From an uncultured Emticicia sp. (lineage in GTDB: Bacteria; Bacteroidota; Bacteroidia; Cytophagales; Spirosomataceae), in assembly GCF_937903345.1 (NCBI RefSeq), contig NZ_CALCZQ010000051.1, positions 186,001 through 250,000 of the forward strand: DNA of 64,000 nucleotides, in the 5' to 3' direction. Below are positions 8,102 through 16,627 of the stretch, one piece after another. The notes under the pieces are model-generated. The model saw only the letters and a program-made list of their open reading frames with translations, had not been told where the DNA came from and ran no database searches. Numbering within the stretch: position 1 is the first letter of the stretch; each line of letters begins with the position of its first letter. The translations under genes were made by a program, and so were the position numbers.

Positions 8102-9016
8102 TCATTTGTCATCTTTTTTATGAAGTATGGCACTCACGAATCTATCTTTTTGATGAATATCCTTAATGATTTCAACTTCTGAAAAGCCTTTTCTTTTAAA
8201 AACTTCGGCCGTTTCCTTTGCCATGGCTTCATTTATTTCGACTGCCACTAAACCATTGTCAGATAGGTTATTGAATGCAAAATTAGCGATTGCTTCAAAG
8301 AAAATCAAAGGCTCTGAGTTTTCTACAAAAAGTGCCAAATGCGGCTCATAATTTAAGACATTTTTTTGCATTCGGTCAATTTCCTGCTTCATCACGTAAG
8401 GAGGATTGCTGACGATAATATTGAATGAGTGCCGCAATGGATATTGAGTGACTGAATGAATGAATGAGGGTTTTAAAATATCTACTTTTTCAAAAGTAAC
8501 GTCAGCCTGATTAAGTTCGGCGTTCTGTTTGGCTGTTTCGAGGGAATTTTCTGAAATATCGTAGGCTGTAACTTTAAAATTCGGCAATTCTTTTGCCAAT
8601 GAAATGGCAATACAGCCGCTTCCTGTGCCGATGTCGAGTAGAGTTTTGAAAGTTCCGCTATGCGGTTTTGAAAGTTCCGCTGTGCGGTTCTTTGTTCTGA
8701 GTGTTTTTTCGACAACGTATTTTACAAGTTCTTCCGTTTCTGGTCTTGGAATTAATACTGATTTATTGACTAAAAATCTTCGTCCGTAAAATTCGGTCTC
8801 ACCCAAAATATATTGGATTGGCTCATTATCATTTAATCTCTCGATAATATTCGACCAATCGATGTCCTTTTCAAAAGATTTATCGCTAAGAATATCGATT
8901 TTTCTAAGTCCTAAAAAAAATTTCATTAACCAAAAAACAATTTCTTTTGCTTCTTGTGATTCGTAAGCCGTAATTTGTTGTATTAAATTATCGTATAAAT
9001 GTTTGCTTGATTGCAT
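8102..9016 (-). CDS. prmC: Release factor glutamine methyltransferase PrmC
   Basis: PrmC methylates the glutamine of the GGQ loop in release factors RF1 and RF2 using S-adenosylmethionine. The 304-residue protein has an N-terminal helical domain, the linker LIPRPETEEL, motif I DIGTGSGCIA near 128-137 and the signature NPPYV at 204-208. It is longer than usual because of extra residues before motif I (about 108-125) and before the NPPY strand (about 183-197). The first falls on a tandem 22-bp DNA repeat and the second on GAATGA-type repeats. Both insertions keep the frame and all motifs, so activity is likely retained. Confidence 0.93.
   Translation of the reverse strand: MQSSKHLYDNLIQQITAYESQEAKEIVFWLMKFFLGLRKIDILSDKSFEKDIDWSNIIERLNDNEPIQYILGETEFYGRRFLVNKSVLIPRPETEELVKYVVEKTLRTKNRTAELSKPHSGTFKTLLDIGTGSGCIAISLAKELPNFKVTAYDISENSLETAKQNAELNQADVTFEKVDILKPSFIHSVTQYPLRHSFNIIVSNPPYVMKQEIDRMQKNVLNYEPHLALFVENSEPLIFFEAIANFAFNNLSDNGLVAVEINEAMAKETAEVFKRKGFSEVEIIKDIHQKDRFVSAILHKKDDK
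8644..8687. repeat. Two tandem 22-bp copies inside prmC
   Basis: A 22-base unit beginning TTTTGAAAGTTCCGCT and ending GCGG occurs twice in direct tandem with one mismatch (A or G in the loop). Each copy contains a CCGC/GCGG mini-hairpin. The DNA encodes extra residues just before the methyltransferase motif I of PrmC. The GCGGAAC string (on the minus strand) recurs at 39662-39668, and ACGGAAC near 33878. Confidence 0.7.
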
Positions 9017-9114
9017 AAATTTGCATTTGTGAGAAAAACGATCCGAGTGCGGTCGGATTCGTTTACAAAAATATTCACTAATTCATTCATTCACTAATTC
9101 ACTCATTAATTCTA

Positions 9115-10089
9115 TTGGATTTCAGCGAAAAATACATGCTCCGTGCCTTACAACTGGCCGAAATCGGTCGGGGAACTGTCAGTCCGAATCCAATGGTGGG
9201 CTGCGTAATTGTGCATAATGATTTGATTATTGGTGAGGGTTGGCACAAAAAATTCGGCGATTGGCACGCCGAAGTAAATGCGGTGAATTCAGTAAAAGAT
9301 AAAACTTTACTTGCTGAAGCAACTGCTTATGTTACACTCGAACCTTGTTCACACTTTGGTAAAACACCTCCGTGTGCCGATTTGCTGGTAAAAAACCAGC
9401 TAAAAAAAGTGGTCATTTGCAACCATGACCCCTTTCCGTTGGTTGCGGGTAAAGGCATACAAAAACTGCTCGATGCTGGTATTGAGGTAGTTACGGGAGT
9501 TTTAGAAGAAAAAGGAAGAAAATTAAATGCTCGTTTTTTTACGGTAGTTGAGAAAAACCGACCTTACATTATTTTGAAATGGGCTGAGACTTCCGATGGT
9601 TTCATTGCTGGCGAAAATTTTGAGCAAATAAAGATTAGCAATGCACTTTCGCACAAACTTTCGCATAAATGGCGGAGCGAAGAAGATGCTATTATGGTTG
9701 GAACAAATACTGCTTTGCACGATAATCCAAGATTAAATGTTAGAGAATGGACAGGCCGAAACCCAGTACGGATTGTGATTGATAGAAATAAACGTTTGCC
9801 AAAAAACCTATATTTGTTTGATGATTCGGTAAAAACATTCAAATTATCTGACCCTTTTGAGTGGGAAGTCTATCAAAAAGAGAAAATACAATCAATCATT
9901 ATTGAAGGCGGAACGAAGCTTTTACAAAACTTTATAGAAGCAAATTTTTTTGACGAAATAAGAGTTTTTAGAAGTCAGCAACAACTCAAAAAAGGGATTT
10001 TATCTCCAGTTTTGCCTAAAAACATTAGCATAATGTCTCGGCAAAATCTGTTTGGTGATGAGCTAACCATTTATCAATCAGATAAATAA
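9115..10089 (+). CDS. ribD: Bifunctional riboflavin deaminase/reductase RibD
   Basis: RibD carries out the second and third steps of riboflavin synthesis: deamination of the pyrimidine and NADPH-dependent reduction of the ribosyl side chain. The deaminase zinc site is visible as HAE at 51-53 and PC..PPC with Cys78 and Cys87. The reductase domain follows from about 150 to 324, with KWAETSDGF and the IIEGG strand. No ATG suits the family N-terminus well: TTG at 9115 gives LDFSEKYM, while ATG at 9136 would drop seven residues. I keep TTG. It is divergent from prmC with repeats in the 98-base gap. Confidence 0.94.
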   Translation: MDFSEKYMLRALQLAEIGRGTVSPNPMVGCVIVHNDLIIGEGWHKKFGDWHAEVNAVNSVKDKTLLAEATAYVTLEPCSHFGKTPPCADLLVKNQLKKVVICNHDPFPLVAGKGIQKLLDAGIEVVTGVLEEKGRKLNARFFTVVEKNRPYIILKWAETSDGFIAGENFEQIKISNALSHKLSHKWRSEEDAIMVGTNTALHDNPRLNVREWTGRNPVRIVIDRNKRLPKNLYLFDDSVKTFKLSDPFEWEVYQKEKIQSIIIEGGTKLLQNFIEANFFDEIRVFRSQQQLKKGILSPVLPKNISIMSRQNLFGDELTIYQSDK

Positions 10090-10138
10090 GCGTAGTGCTT
10101 GGTAATTCTGAAACCTAAAACTTATTTTTGTACTTTCA

Positions 10139-10170
10139 TTGAGGCTTTTCCCTAAAAGGCTCAATTTTTC
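10139..10170 (+). terminator. Terminator after ribD
   Basis: TTGAGGCTTTT pairs with AAAAGGCTCAA with one mismatch over 11 bp and a 4-base loop, followed by a T-run at 10165-10169. It lies about 50 bases past the ribD stop and just before proC, so it likely separates the two. Confidence 0.65.
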
Positions 10171-10212
10171 TAATAAAACACTCCTCTTTTTAGGGTTAAA
10201 AGACCTTTTATC

Positions 10213-11013
10213 ATGAAAATTGCCATTGTAGGCTGTGGAAATATGGGTATGGCGTTTGCTCGCTCATTTTTGCAGTATGATTTAGTAAAAAAAGAAGATT
10301 TATTGCTCATTGAAAAAAATCAAGAACGAAGCGAAACATTACGAACAGCCAAAGAAGGCTTGGTTGTGAGTGTTATTAATTCGCAAATTGCTGATTATGA
10401 GTTAATTATTTTATCGGTAAAACCCCAAGATTTTGCTTCAGTACAGGACGAACTCCGTGCCATCATTCAGCCACACCAAGTGGTATTGTCAATCATGGCG
10501 GGTGTGCCGATTTCGAAAATACAAACTGTTCTCGAACATAAATTGGTTGTGCGAGCCATGCCAAATACGCCCGCCATGTTGGGAATGGGAATTACAGGTT
10601 TCACGGCTTCTCCCGAACTACACGCTTTGAAACTTCGCAAGGTTGAAAACCTAATCAATGCAACAGGTCGTTCGGTTTATTTGGAAGATGAAGGTATGAT
10701 TGATGCCGTAACAGCATTGAGTGGTAGTGGCCCAGCCTATTTTTATTACTTTGTGAAGCACATGATAGACGCCGGTAAGAAAATGGGCTTCGATGAAGGA
10801 ATGGCAAGTTTGCTCGTTAAGCAAACCATGTTGGGATCTTATCACCTCATCAATAATGCCGAGCAAAGCCTTGATGATTTGATAAACGCCGTAGCTTCAA
10901 AAGGCGGAACAACCGAAGCTGCCTTAAGAACTTTTGAGGAAAATAAGATTCCTGAAGGTATCCAGAGAGGTATTTTGGCTGCTGAAAAAAGGGCTAAAGA
11001 ATTATCTAAATAG
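10213..11013 (+). CDS. proC: Pyrroline-5-carboxylate reductase
   Basis: ProC reduces pyrroline-5-carboxylate to proline with NAD(P)H in the cytoplasm. The 266-residue length is standard. The nucleotide-binding GCGNMGMAFA lies at residues 7-16, VRAMPNTPA near 115-123, and the substrate-site block ALSGSGPAYFYYF in the C-terminal half, followed by the MLGSYHLI and SKGGTTEAAL helices of the dimer domain. It starts with ATG at 10213 after a hairpin that ends the ribD unit. No proline-pathway partners lie beside it. Confidence 0.96.
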   Translation: MKIAIVGCGNMGMAFARSFLQYDLVKKEDLLLIEKNQERSETLRTAKEGLVVSVINSQIADYELIILSVKPQDFASVQDELRAIIQPHQVVLSIMAGVPISKIQTVLEHKLVVRAMPNTPAMLGMGITGFTASPELHALKLRKVENLINATGRSVYLEDEGMIDAVTALSGSGPAYFYYFVKHMIDAGKKMGFDEGMASLLVKQTMLGSYHLINNAEQSLDDLINAVASKGGTTEAALRTFEENKIPEGIQRGILAAEKRAKELSK

Positions 11014-11203
11014 TAAAAGGAAGTGTTCTGCCTGGGCCTTCCCCTTACTAAGCCTTCCTTATTATTTGCAACTCTAAACTTCAATAAAACCGTTTATCCA
11101 TTTATTATCTCGGCATACACGAATCTTTCGTAAGATTGTTGTGTCAAAGCCACTATTGTTGTCAATGGTATGAAAAGTTTTGACCTTAGCATCTAACATT
11201 CGT

Positions 11204-12679
11204 ATGAAATTAGTTAAAATTTTACTTTCAACTTTTCTTCTTGTTAATACGCTTACTTACGCACAGTCGTCTGCTGTATCAGGAAGTGAAGAGCGTGCTG
11301 CTTCATCAGGAGAAAAAGTAACTTTGCAAGAAGCTATTGATTTTGCTATGAAAAACAATCTTTCGATCAAGCAAAATAGCCTACAAGTAGAGCAAGTACT
11401 CAACACGCTCGAACAATCGAAGTGGGCAAAATACCCAACGCTTAATGGCGGAACAAACTTGAACCTATTTTCAGGTAGAAATATCAACCCCTATACCAAT
11501 GGTATCATTACGAATACAGTTGGTTCAAATGGTTTTGGTTTGAATAGTGGAGTAACCCTTTTTGATGGTTATCAAACCCGCAATGGTATTGCTCTGAATC
11601 AACTAAATTTAGAAGCTTCTCGCCTTGATTTGCAAGCAATTAAAAATCAAATCACGCTCAATATTGTGGTGGGTTATTTAAATGTACTTTCCCAAAAAGA
11701 TTTATTGGCGGTTGCCCAACGTCAAATTGAAGTTACACAAACACAACTCGATCGCACACAAAAATTGGTAAATGCCGGTTCATTGCCCGAAACAAATCTG
11801 TATGATATCAAAGCACAATTGGCCAATGACGAAGTTAGTGTTGTAAATGCCGAAAATGCCATTATTTCAGCGAAATTGACTTTGAAACAACTGATGAACG
11901 CTGCCGCTGACCGTGATATTGATGTGGTAAGAGTAGAAGTTCCGAATCCAAATATTCAGCCTTATCCAAATACTTCAGCACAGGTTTATGAAATCGCCCA
12001 AGGTTTCTTAGCTGATGTACAGGCCGCGGATATGCGTGTAAAAGCTTCACAAAAATCAGTAGATATTGCAAAAGGCCTAAAAATGCCAGTCATTTCAGCC
12101 AGTGCGGGGTTTAATTCATCCTACTCGACGGCTGCTGAAAACGTAAGCGTTACTCAAAAAATTGTTGAAACTGAAGCTGGTTATGTAAATGTAGCAGGTA
12201 TCCGATATCCTGTTTTTGGTTATTTGCCAACGTCAAGTGCAACGAGTGAGAAAATTAATTATTTTCGTCAATTGGGTGGTAATGGAAATGCTTCTTTAAG
12301 TTTGAGCGTCAGAATTCCGATTTTTAATGGGTATAGTACCAAGTTTCGACTAACAACCGCACAAATTAACCAAAAACAAAGTGAGATTCAAGCTGATAAT
12401 GTACGTTTACGTTTGCGTCAAGACATCGATCAAGCGTACGTAAACCTGACAAATTCTGCAAAAAGATTCTCAGCACTTGGAAAGCAAGTGAGTGCCTTAG
12501 AAGAGTCATTCCGGGCTGCAGAATCAAGATTTAATGTTGGTTCATTAAATGCATTAGATTACAGTATTTCAAAAACAAACCTCGACCGTGCCAGAATCAA
12601 TCAGATTCAAGCCAAATACGATTATATTTTCCGAATTAAGATTTTAGATTATTATCAAAATAAACCGCTATCATTTTAA
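11204..12679 (+). CDS. TolC-family outer membrane protein
   Basis: A 491-residue TolC-like protein with a signal peptide (MKLVKILLSTFLLVNTLTYAQ) and two repeats of long helices with Asn/Gln-rich turns, ending in the FRIKILDYYQNK region. The frame extends to a TTG at 11180, but the ATG at 11204 begins the signal peptide. The short spacing to the adaptor gene downstream (about 120 bases) suggests one operon for type I secretion or efflux. No inner-membrane pump gene is adjacent; the next gene is gpsA. Confidence 0.9.
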   Translation: MKLVKILLSTFLLVNTLTYAQSSAVSGSEERAASSGEKVTLQEAIDFAMKNNLSIKQNSLQVEQVLNTLEQSKWAKYPTLNGGTNLNLFSGRNINPYTNGIITNTVGSNGFGLNSGVTLFDGYQTRNGIALNQLNLEASRLDLQAIKNQITLNIVVGYLNVLSQKDLLAVAQRQIEVTQTQLDRTQKLVNAGSLPETNLYDIKAQLANDEVSVVNAENAIISAKLTLKQLMNAAADRDIDVVRVEVPNPNIQPYPNTSAQVYEIAQGFLADVQAADMRVKASQKSVDIAKGLKMPVISASAGFNSSYSTAAENVSVTQKIVETEAGYVNVAGIRYPVFGYLPTSSATSEKINYFRQLGGNGNASLSLSVRIPIFNGYSTKFRLTTAQINQKQSEIQADNVRLRLRQDIDQAYVNLTNSAKRFSALGKQVSALEESFRAAESRFNVGSLNALDYSISKTNLDRARINQIQAKYDYIFRIKILDYYQNKPLSF

Positions 12680-12797
12680 ACGAAGTCAAATGTGGTAAAA
12701 ATTTAAGGTTTGTCACATTTAGCTAAAATTTTGATTATTACATTATAAAAAACTATCGACTTTCGTCCATCGACTCTGGACTAAATAAAATTTCTCT

Positions 12798-14198
12798 ATG
12801 AAAAAATCAAATAGACTTTGGTGGATTTTGGGTGGTGTTGTTGCCCTACTTGTTATATTTTTATTGATTGCCAAAGCACAAGGCTGGATTGGTAAAGAAA
12901 AACCAACGGAAGTAGAATTTGTAAAAGTTGGGAAATCGGATATTACTGAAACCGTTTCAGCATCGGGTAAAATCCAGCCAGAAGTTGAAGTAAAAATCAC
13001 ACCTGACGTTCCTGGCGAAATTATTGCATTATACGTAAAAGAAGGCGATTCTGTAAAAAAAGGACAACTTTTGCTTAAAATTCAACCAGAAAACTACGTT
13101 TCGGTTGCTCAACGTGCTGAAGCCGTAGTTAATCAAACTAAAGCAAATGCCGAGCAAGCAAAATCAACTATTGCTCAATCGGAAGCTCGTTTGGCCAGAA
13201 CACAAGCCGAATATAATCGCCAAAAAAGATTATTTGATGATAAAGTTGTTTCTGCTTCTGATTTAGAAATTGCAGAAACAAATTTGAAAGTTGCTCGTCA
13301 AGACTTGGAAGCAGCAAAATCAAGCGTTGAGGCATCTAAATTTAATGTAAAAAGTGCCGAAGCTGGATTGAAAGATGCATCCGAAAATTTACGTAAAACA
13401 AGTATTTATGCCCCAATGAGCGGCATCGTATCGAAATTAGCAGTTGAATTAGGCGAAAGGGTTGTTGGAACTTCACAAATGGCTGGAACTGAGATACTTC
13501 GCATTGCGAATTTGAATAACATGGAGGTTAGAATCAATGTAAACGAAAACGATATAGTGCGTGTAAGCTTGGGCGATACTGCCATCATTGATGTAGATTC
13601 GTATGCCATGACTGGAAAAAAATTCAGAGGAATCGTCACCGAAATTGCTAATACAGCCAACGGTTCTGGAACAAGTTCGTTAGCTGCTGCATCAACCGAC
13701 GCCGTAACGGAGTTTGAAGTAAGAATCAGAATTTTGCCAGAATCTTACCGTGAATTAGTTGACCGTAAGGCTCGCAAGGTATATCCTTTCAAACCAGGTA
13801 TGACTGCAACGGTTGACATCGTGACTGAAAAGAAAATCGGTGTAATGAGCGTTCCTATTGCAGCCGTTACCACTCGTGGAGCCGACGATGCAGTTAGCAC
13901 TGATGCCAAAAAAGATAATGCAGCTTCAGCCGAATCTTCACAAGAGCCAAAAACAACAAAGAAAGATAAACCTAAAGAGGTAGTTTTTATACATGATAAA
14001 GACAAAGCAAAAATACGTGAAGTGAAAACCGGTATCACCGATACGGCTGCAGGAACAATAGAGGTGATTAGTGGCTTAAAAGAAGGTGAAGAAATCGTTT
14101 CGGGACCATTTATTGCTGTTTCTAAAAAACTGAAAGATGGTGAACTGATAATGAAAAAAGTCGAAAAAAAAGAAGATAAGGATAAGAAAAAGGAATAA
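12798..14198 (+). CDS. HlyD/RND-type periplasmic adaptor protein
   Basis: A 466-residue membrane-fusion protein. A single N-terminal membrane segment (residues about 7-26) is followed by the lipoyl half-motif region (KITPDVPGEIIALYVKEGD), an alpha-helical coiled-coil hairpin around 105-200 rich in Ala, Glu and Lys, then the second lipoyl half (YAPMSGIVSKL). Beta-barrel and membrane-proximal domains come next. The C-terminal third has an unusual charged insert rich in Lys, Asp and Ser (about 375-400) and a Lys/Glu tail. It links an inner-membrane transporter to the TolC protein encoded upstream; the MacA-like layout would suit a MacB-type ABC pump encoded elsewhere. Confidence 0.9.
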   Translation: MKKSNRLWWILGGVVALLVIFLLIAKAQGWIGKEKPTEVEFVKVGKSDITETVSASGKIQPEVEVKITPDVPGEIIALYVKEGDSVKKGQLLLKIQPENYVSVAQRAEAVVNQTKANAEQAKSTIAQSEARLARTQAEYNRQKRLFDDKVVSASDLEIAETNLKVARQDLEAAKSSVEASKFNVKSAEAGLKDASENLRKTSIYAPMSGIVSKLAVELGERVVGTSQMAGTEILRIANLNNMEVRINVNENDIVRVSLGDTAIIDVDSYAMTGKKFRGIVTEIANTANGSGTSSLAAASTDAVTEFEVRIRILPESYRELVDRKARKVYPFKPGMTATVDIVTEKKIGVMSVPIAAVTTRGADDAVSTDAKKDNAASAESSQEPKTTKKDKPKEVVFIHDKDKAKIREVKTGITDTAAGTIEVISGLKEGEEIVSGPFIAVSKKLKDGELIMKKVEKKEDKDKKKE

Positions 14199-14208
14199 AT
14201 GAATGCTC

Positions 14209-14235
14209 GTAAAGGCGTATAGCATACGCCCTTAC
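14209..14235. repeat. GGCGTAT/ATACGCC palindromic repeat
   Basis: GTAAAGGCGTAT and ATACGCCCTTAC form a 12-bp stem with one wobble and a 3-base loop, just past the adaptor gene. Strings of the type GGGCGTATnnnATACGCCC are met as dispersed palindromes in many bacterial genomes (recollection, not checked). Confidence 0.55.
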
Positions 14236-14241
14236 AAATAT

Positions 14242-14297
14242 AATAAGGAAGGCTTCGCTGAGTGACATTCGCTCAAAGCGAAGCCTTTCTTATTTGT
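14242..14297. terminator. Long stem-loop terminator between the adaptor gene and gpsA
   Basis: An 18-bp stem with one G-T pair (14242-14259 with 14277-14294), containing AAGGCTTCGCT and AGCGAAGCCTT, and a 17-base loop, followed by a short T-containing stretch. The outer string TAATAAGGAAGGCTT also occurs inverted near 11049-11064 before tolC, so related hairpins flank the export pair. Confidence 0.7.
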
Positions 14298-14388
14298 AGG
14301 CATCTTTTTTTTATTCAAGTCTTTTATTTTACTTAGCGTAGAAAAATATAGAACAAGTTGAAAACTTATTCGTAATCGTTAGAAAAAA

Positions 14389-15375
14389 ATGAAAATCACA
14401 GTAATCGGGGGAGGAAGCTGGGCTACGGCAATCGTAAAGATATTGAGTCAAGGAAATGTACATTTAAAATGGTGGATGAGAAGTGTAAGCGATGTGGAAC
14501 ATATCAAAAAGCACCACCATAACCCCAAATATTTGAGTAGTGTAGAAGTTCATCCTTCTAAAGTTAAACCTTATACTAATCTCAAAGAAGCACTTCGAGG
14601 CACTGAATGGGTAATTTTGGCCGTTCCTGCAGCATTTGTGAGCGATGCCGTTAAATCTATTTCAGGAGAAAATTTAACCAATAAAAAAATCATTTCGGCT
14701 ATCAAAGGAATGATTCCCGAAAGTAATCAGCTAATCACCGATTATTTGGCCGAAAAATATGGAGTTTCACACCAAAATATGGGAATCATCGCTGGCCCGT
14801 GCCATGCCGAAGAAGTAGCTCTCGAAAAACAATCATACCTCACAATCGCTTCTCCGAATATTGAACTGGCCACCGAATTTGCCGAATTAATGCGTTGCCG
14901 ATTCGTGAAAACATCAGTTCTAGCTGATATTTATGGCGTAGAATATGCGGCAGTAATGAAAAATATTGTGGCTTTGGCCTGCGGTATCACACATGGATTG
15001 GGTGGAGGAGATAATTTTCAAGCCGTTATGGTTTCAAACGCCATGCAAGAAATCAAGCGAGTAGTTGATGTAATTGCACCAATGGAGCGAGATTTGAGTG
15101 CTTCCGCCTACTTGGGCGATTTACTGGTAACGGCTTATTCACAATTTAGCCGAAATCGTACTTTTGGTAATATGATTGGTCGAGGCTACAGCGTACAAGC
15201 CGCCCAACTCGAAATGAATATGATTGCTGAAGGCTATTACGCTGTTAAGTGTATCTACGAAATGATGCAGCAACACTCGGTAGAAATGCCGATAACCGAT
15301 TTTGCGTATCAGATCCTTTATAAAAATGCGTCCTTGAAGAAAGAGTTTGAAGTTTTGAAAGGAAAGTTGAAGTAA
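14389..15375 (+). CDS. gpsA: Glycerol-3-phosphate dehydrogenase [NAD(P)+]
   Basis: GpsA reduces dihydroxyacetone phosphate to sn-glycerol 3-phosphate for phospholipid synthesis. The 328-residue protein has the nucleotide motif GGGSWATA at 7-14, the VPAAFV strand, the SAIKGM segment and the catalytic-lysine helix in AAVMKNIVALACG. The C-terminal helical domain carries SRNRTFGN, typical of substrate binding. It stands as a single gene after a strong hairpin. Its stop abuts the 3' end of a decayed convergent toxin gene. Confidence 0.96.
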   Translation: MKITVIGGGSWATAIVKILSQGNVHLKWWMRSVSDVEHIKKHHHNPKYLSSVEVHPSKVKPYTNLKEALRGTEWVILAVPAAFVSDAVKSISGENLTNKKIISAIKGMIPESNQLITDYLAEKYGVSHQNMGIIAGPCHAEEVALEKQSYLTIASPNIELATEFAELMRCRFVKTSVLADIYGVEYAAVMKNIVALACGITHGLGGGDNFQAVMVSNAMQEIKRVVDVIAPMERDLSASAYLGDLLVTAYSQFSRNRTFGNMIGRGYSVQAAQLEMNMIAEGYYAVKCIYEMMQQHSVEMPITDFAYQILYKNASLKKEFEVLKGKLK

Positions 15376-15623
15376 TGATATTTACATTGAACAATAGCTA
15401 TTTCTGTATTACCCACTTTATAAATAAGTCGGTGTTCATCTTTTATTCTTCTTGACCAAAAACCACTTAAATCACCTTTCAATAGTTAAGGCTTACCTTT
15501 ATCCTCAAAGGGAGTTCGTAAACACTCTTTTATTAAATCATTAATTCGCTTAACTATTTTCTTATCAGTGTTTTGCCAAGAAATATACTCTTCCCAAGCA
15601 TGAGGTGTCCATGTGAGATTCAT
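15376..15623 (-). pseudogene. Decayed YoeB/Txe-like mRNA interferase
   Basis: Reading leftward from ATG at 15621-15623, the frame encodes MNLTWTPHAWEEYISWQ and, later, LLKGDLSGFWSRRI, DEHRLIYKV and QCKYHY. These are the hallmark segments of YoeB/Txe toxins, which cut mRNA on the ribosome. A TAA at 15486-15488 interrupts it at codon 46, where the family normally reads GKPEPLKG. The usual stop after HY is also missing and the frame runs into the gpsA 3' end. It overlaps the antitoxin remnant by an ATGA junction. Length, motifs and order leave little doubt about identity; the nonsense codon makes it inactive unless read through. Confidence 0.85.
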
Positions 15624-15835
15624 GCTTCAAGGAGGCTGTGAATTTCAGTTTTTCCGCTATTCAATTGCTCAATTGATTCCTGTACTCTGTTTTTATTGGC
15701 TTTACTGCTCAATAAATACTCAGTTGTATCACTATACTTGGTTTTTTCTGTACGATAACTAATACCGAATGCGGTTAATAAAGCTTTAAGGGCTTTTATT
15801 TTATTATTTTCAGCTTCTATTATTAAAGTTTACGT
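15620..15835 (-). pseudogene. Decayed antitoxin partner of the YoeB-like toxin
   Basis: Immediately upstream of the toxin on the minus strand, an open frame encodes IEAENNKIKALKALLTAFG and ends SLLEA, resembling small Bacteroidota antitoxins that precede YoeB-like toxins. The expected start context is spoiled: at 15833-15835 the codon is ACG where ATG would fit, and the next codon is TAA (15830-15832). No other ATG lies in frame upstream of the conserved part. Both members of the module therefore appear to be broken by base substitutions. The ancestral start is inference. Confidence 0.65.
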
Positions 15836-15902
15836 TGATATTTTATTCCTGTTTTGATAAAAAAATATATATTTTAAACAATTTCAAAAACATTCTCTTT
15901 TT

Positions 15903-16184
15903 CTAAACCCTTCTCAAAACCCTCGAAACCAAAAATACTACGCCTGACATAATGATTTGTACGCTCGTTAGAACGCCCACGCTCATATTCGATTTTGCAT
16001 CGGCAAGATTCATAAAATGATGTACACTTACACTGATTGAAACTAAAATAATTCCGCATAAAACGGCGATGATGATGCTTTTCATAAAATCGGATATTTT
16101 TGGATTTTTACGAAGCAAAAAAATAGTTCTTAGCGATAAAAACAGAGGTAATATCGCAATGATAATGGCATAAACAATTTCCAT
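15903..16184 (-). CDS. Small three-helix membrane protein
   Basis: A 93-residue hydrophobic protein with three predicted membrane helices (about residues 3-23, 36-56 and 67-87) separated by short charged loops and ending RVLRRV. I do not recognise the family. It begins 4 bases after the HIT gene stop, so it is co-transcribed with it. A positive-inside reading puts the basic C-terminus in the cytoplasm. Confidence 0.65.
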   Translation of the reverse strand: MEIVYAIIIAILPLFLSLRTIFLLRKNPKISDFMKSIIIAVLCGIILVSISVSVHHFMNLADAKSNMSVGVLTSVQIIMSGVVFLVSRVLRRV

Positions 16185-16188
16185 GATA

Positions 16189-16581
16189 TTAGTTGAAGAA
16201 ACTCCTGATTTTGGCAGCAGTTTCAGCGAGTTCTTCTTGTGAAAGTTTTAGTTTGTTATGAAAATTCATGTCGCTCATGCTATTCATCGGAATCAGATGA
16301 ACATGGGCGTGAGGTACCTCTAAACCAATAACGGCAACACCCACACGCTTGCAAGGTACGGCTTTACGAATGGCTGGCTCGATTTGTTTGGCAAAAGCCA
16401 TCAAACCTGCATAAAGTTCATCGCTGAGGTCGAATAAATAGTCTATTTCTTGTTTCGGCACAACCAAAACGTGGCCAACAGCACAGGGAAATGCGTCTAA
16501 AAATGCAAAATATTGGTCGTTTTCGGCAATTTTATGGCAAGGAATTTCACCTGCAATGATTCTTGAAAATATGGAAGCCAT
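16189..16581 (-). CDS. HIT family nucleotide hydrolase
   Basis: A 130-residue histidine-triad protein. The catalytic HAHVH, followed by LIPM, is at residues 91-99, and the N-terminal SIFSRIIAGEIPCHK is typical of HinT-like purine phosphoramidases that act on AMP-lysine or related adenylates. It follows the TIGR01777 gene by 46 bases and precedes a small membrane protein gene by 4 bases, forming a likely operon. Confidence 0.94.
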   Translation of the reverse strand: MASIFSRIIAGEIPCHKIAENDQYFAFLDAFPCAVGHVLVVPKQEIDYLFDLSDELYAGLMAFAKQIEPAIRKAVPCKRVGVAVIGLEVPHAHVHLIPMNSMSDMNFHNKLKLSQEELAETAAKIRSFFN

Positions 16582-16627
16582 TTTTTTAGATATAAGATAT
16601 AAGACTTGAGATATGAGAAAACGACGA

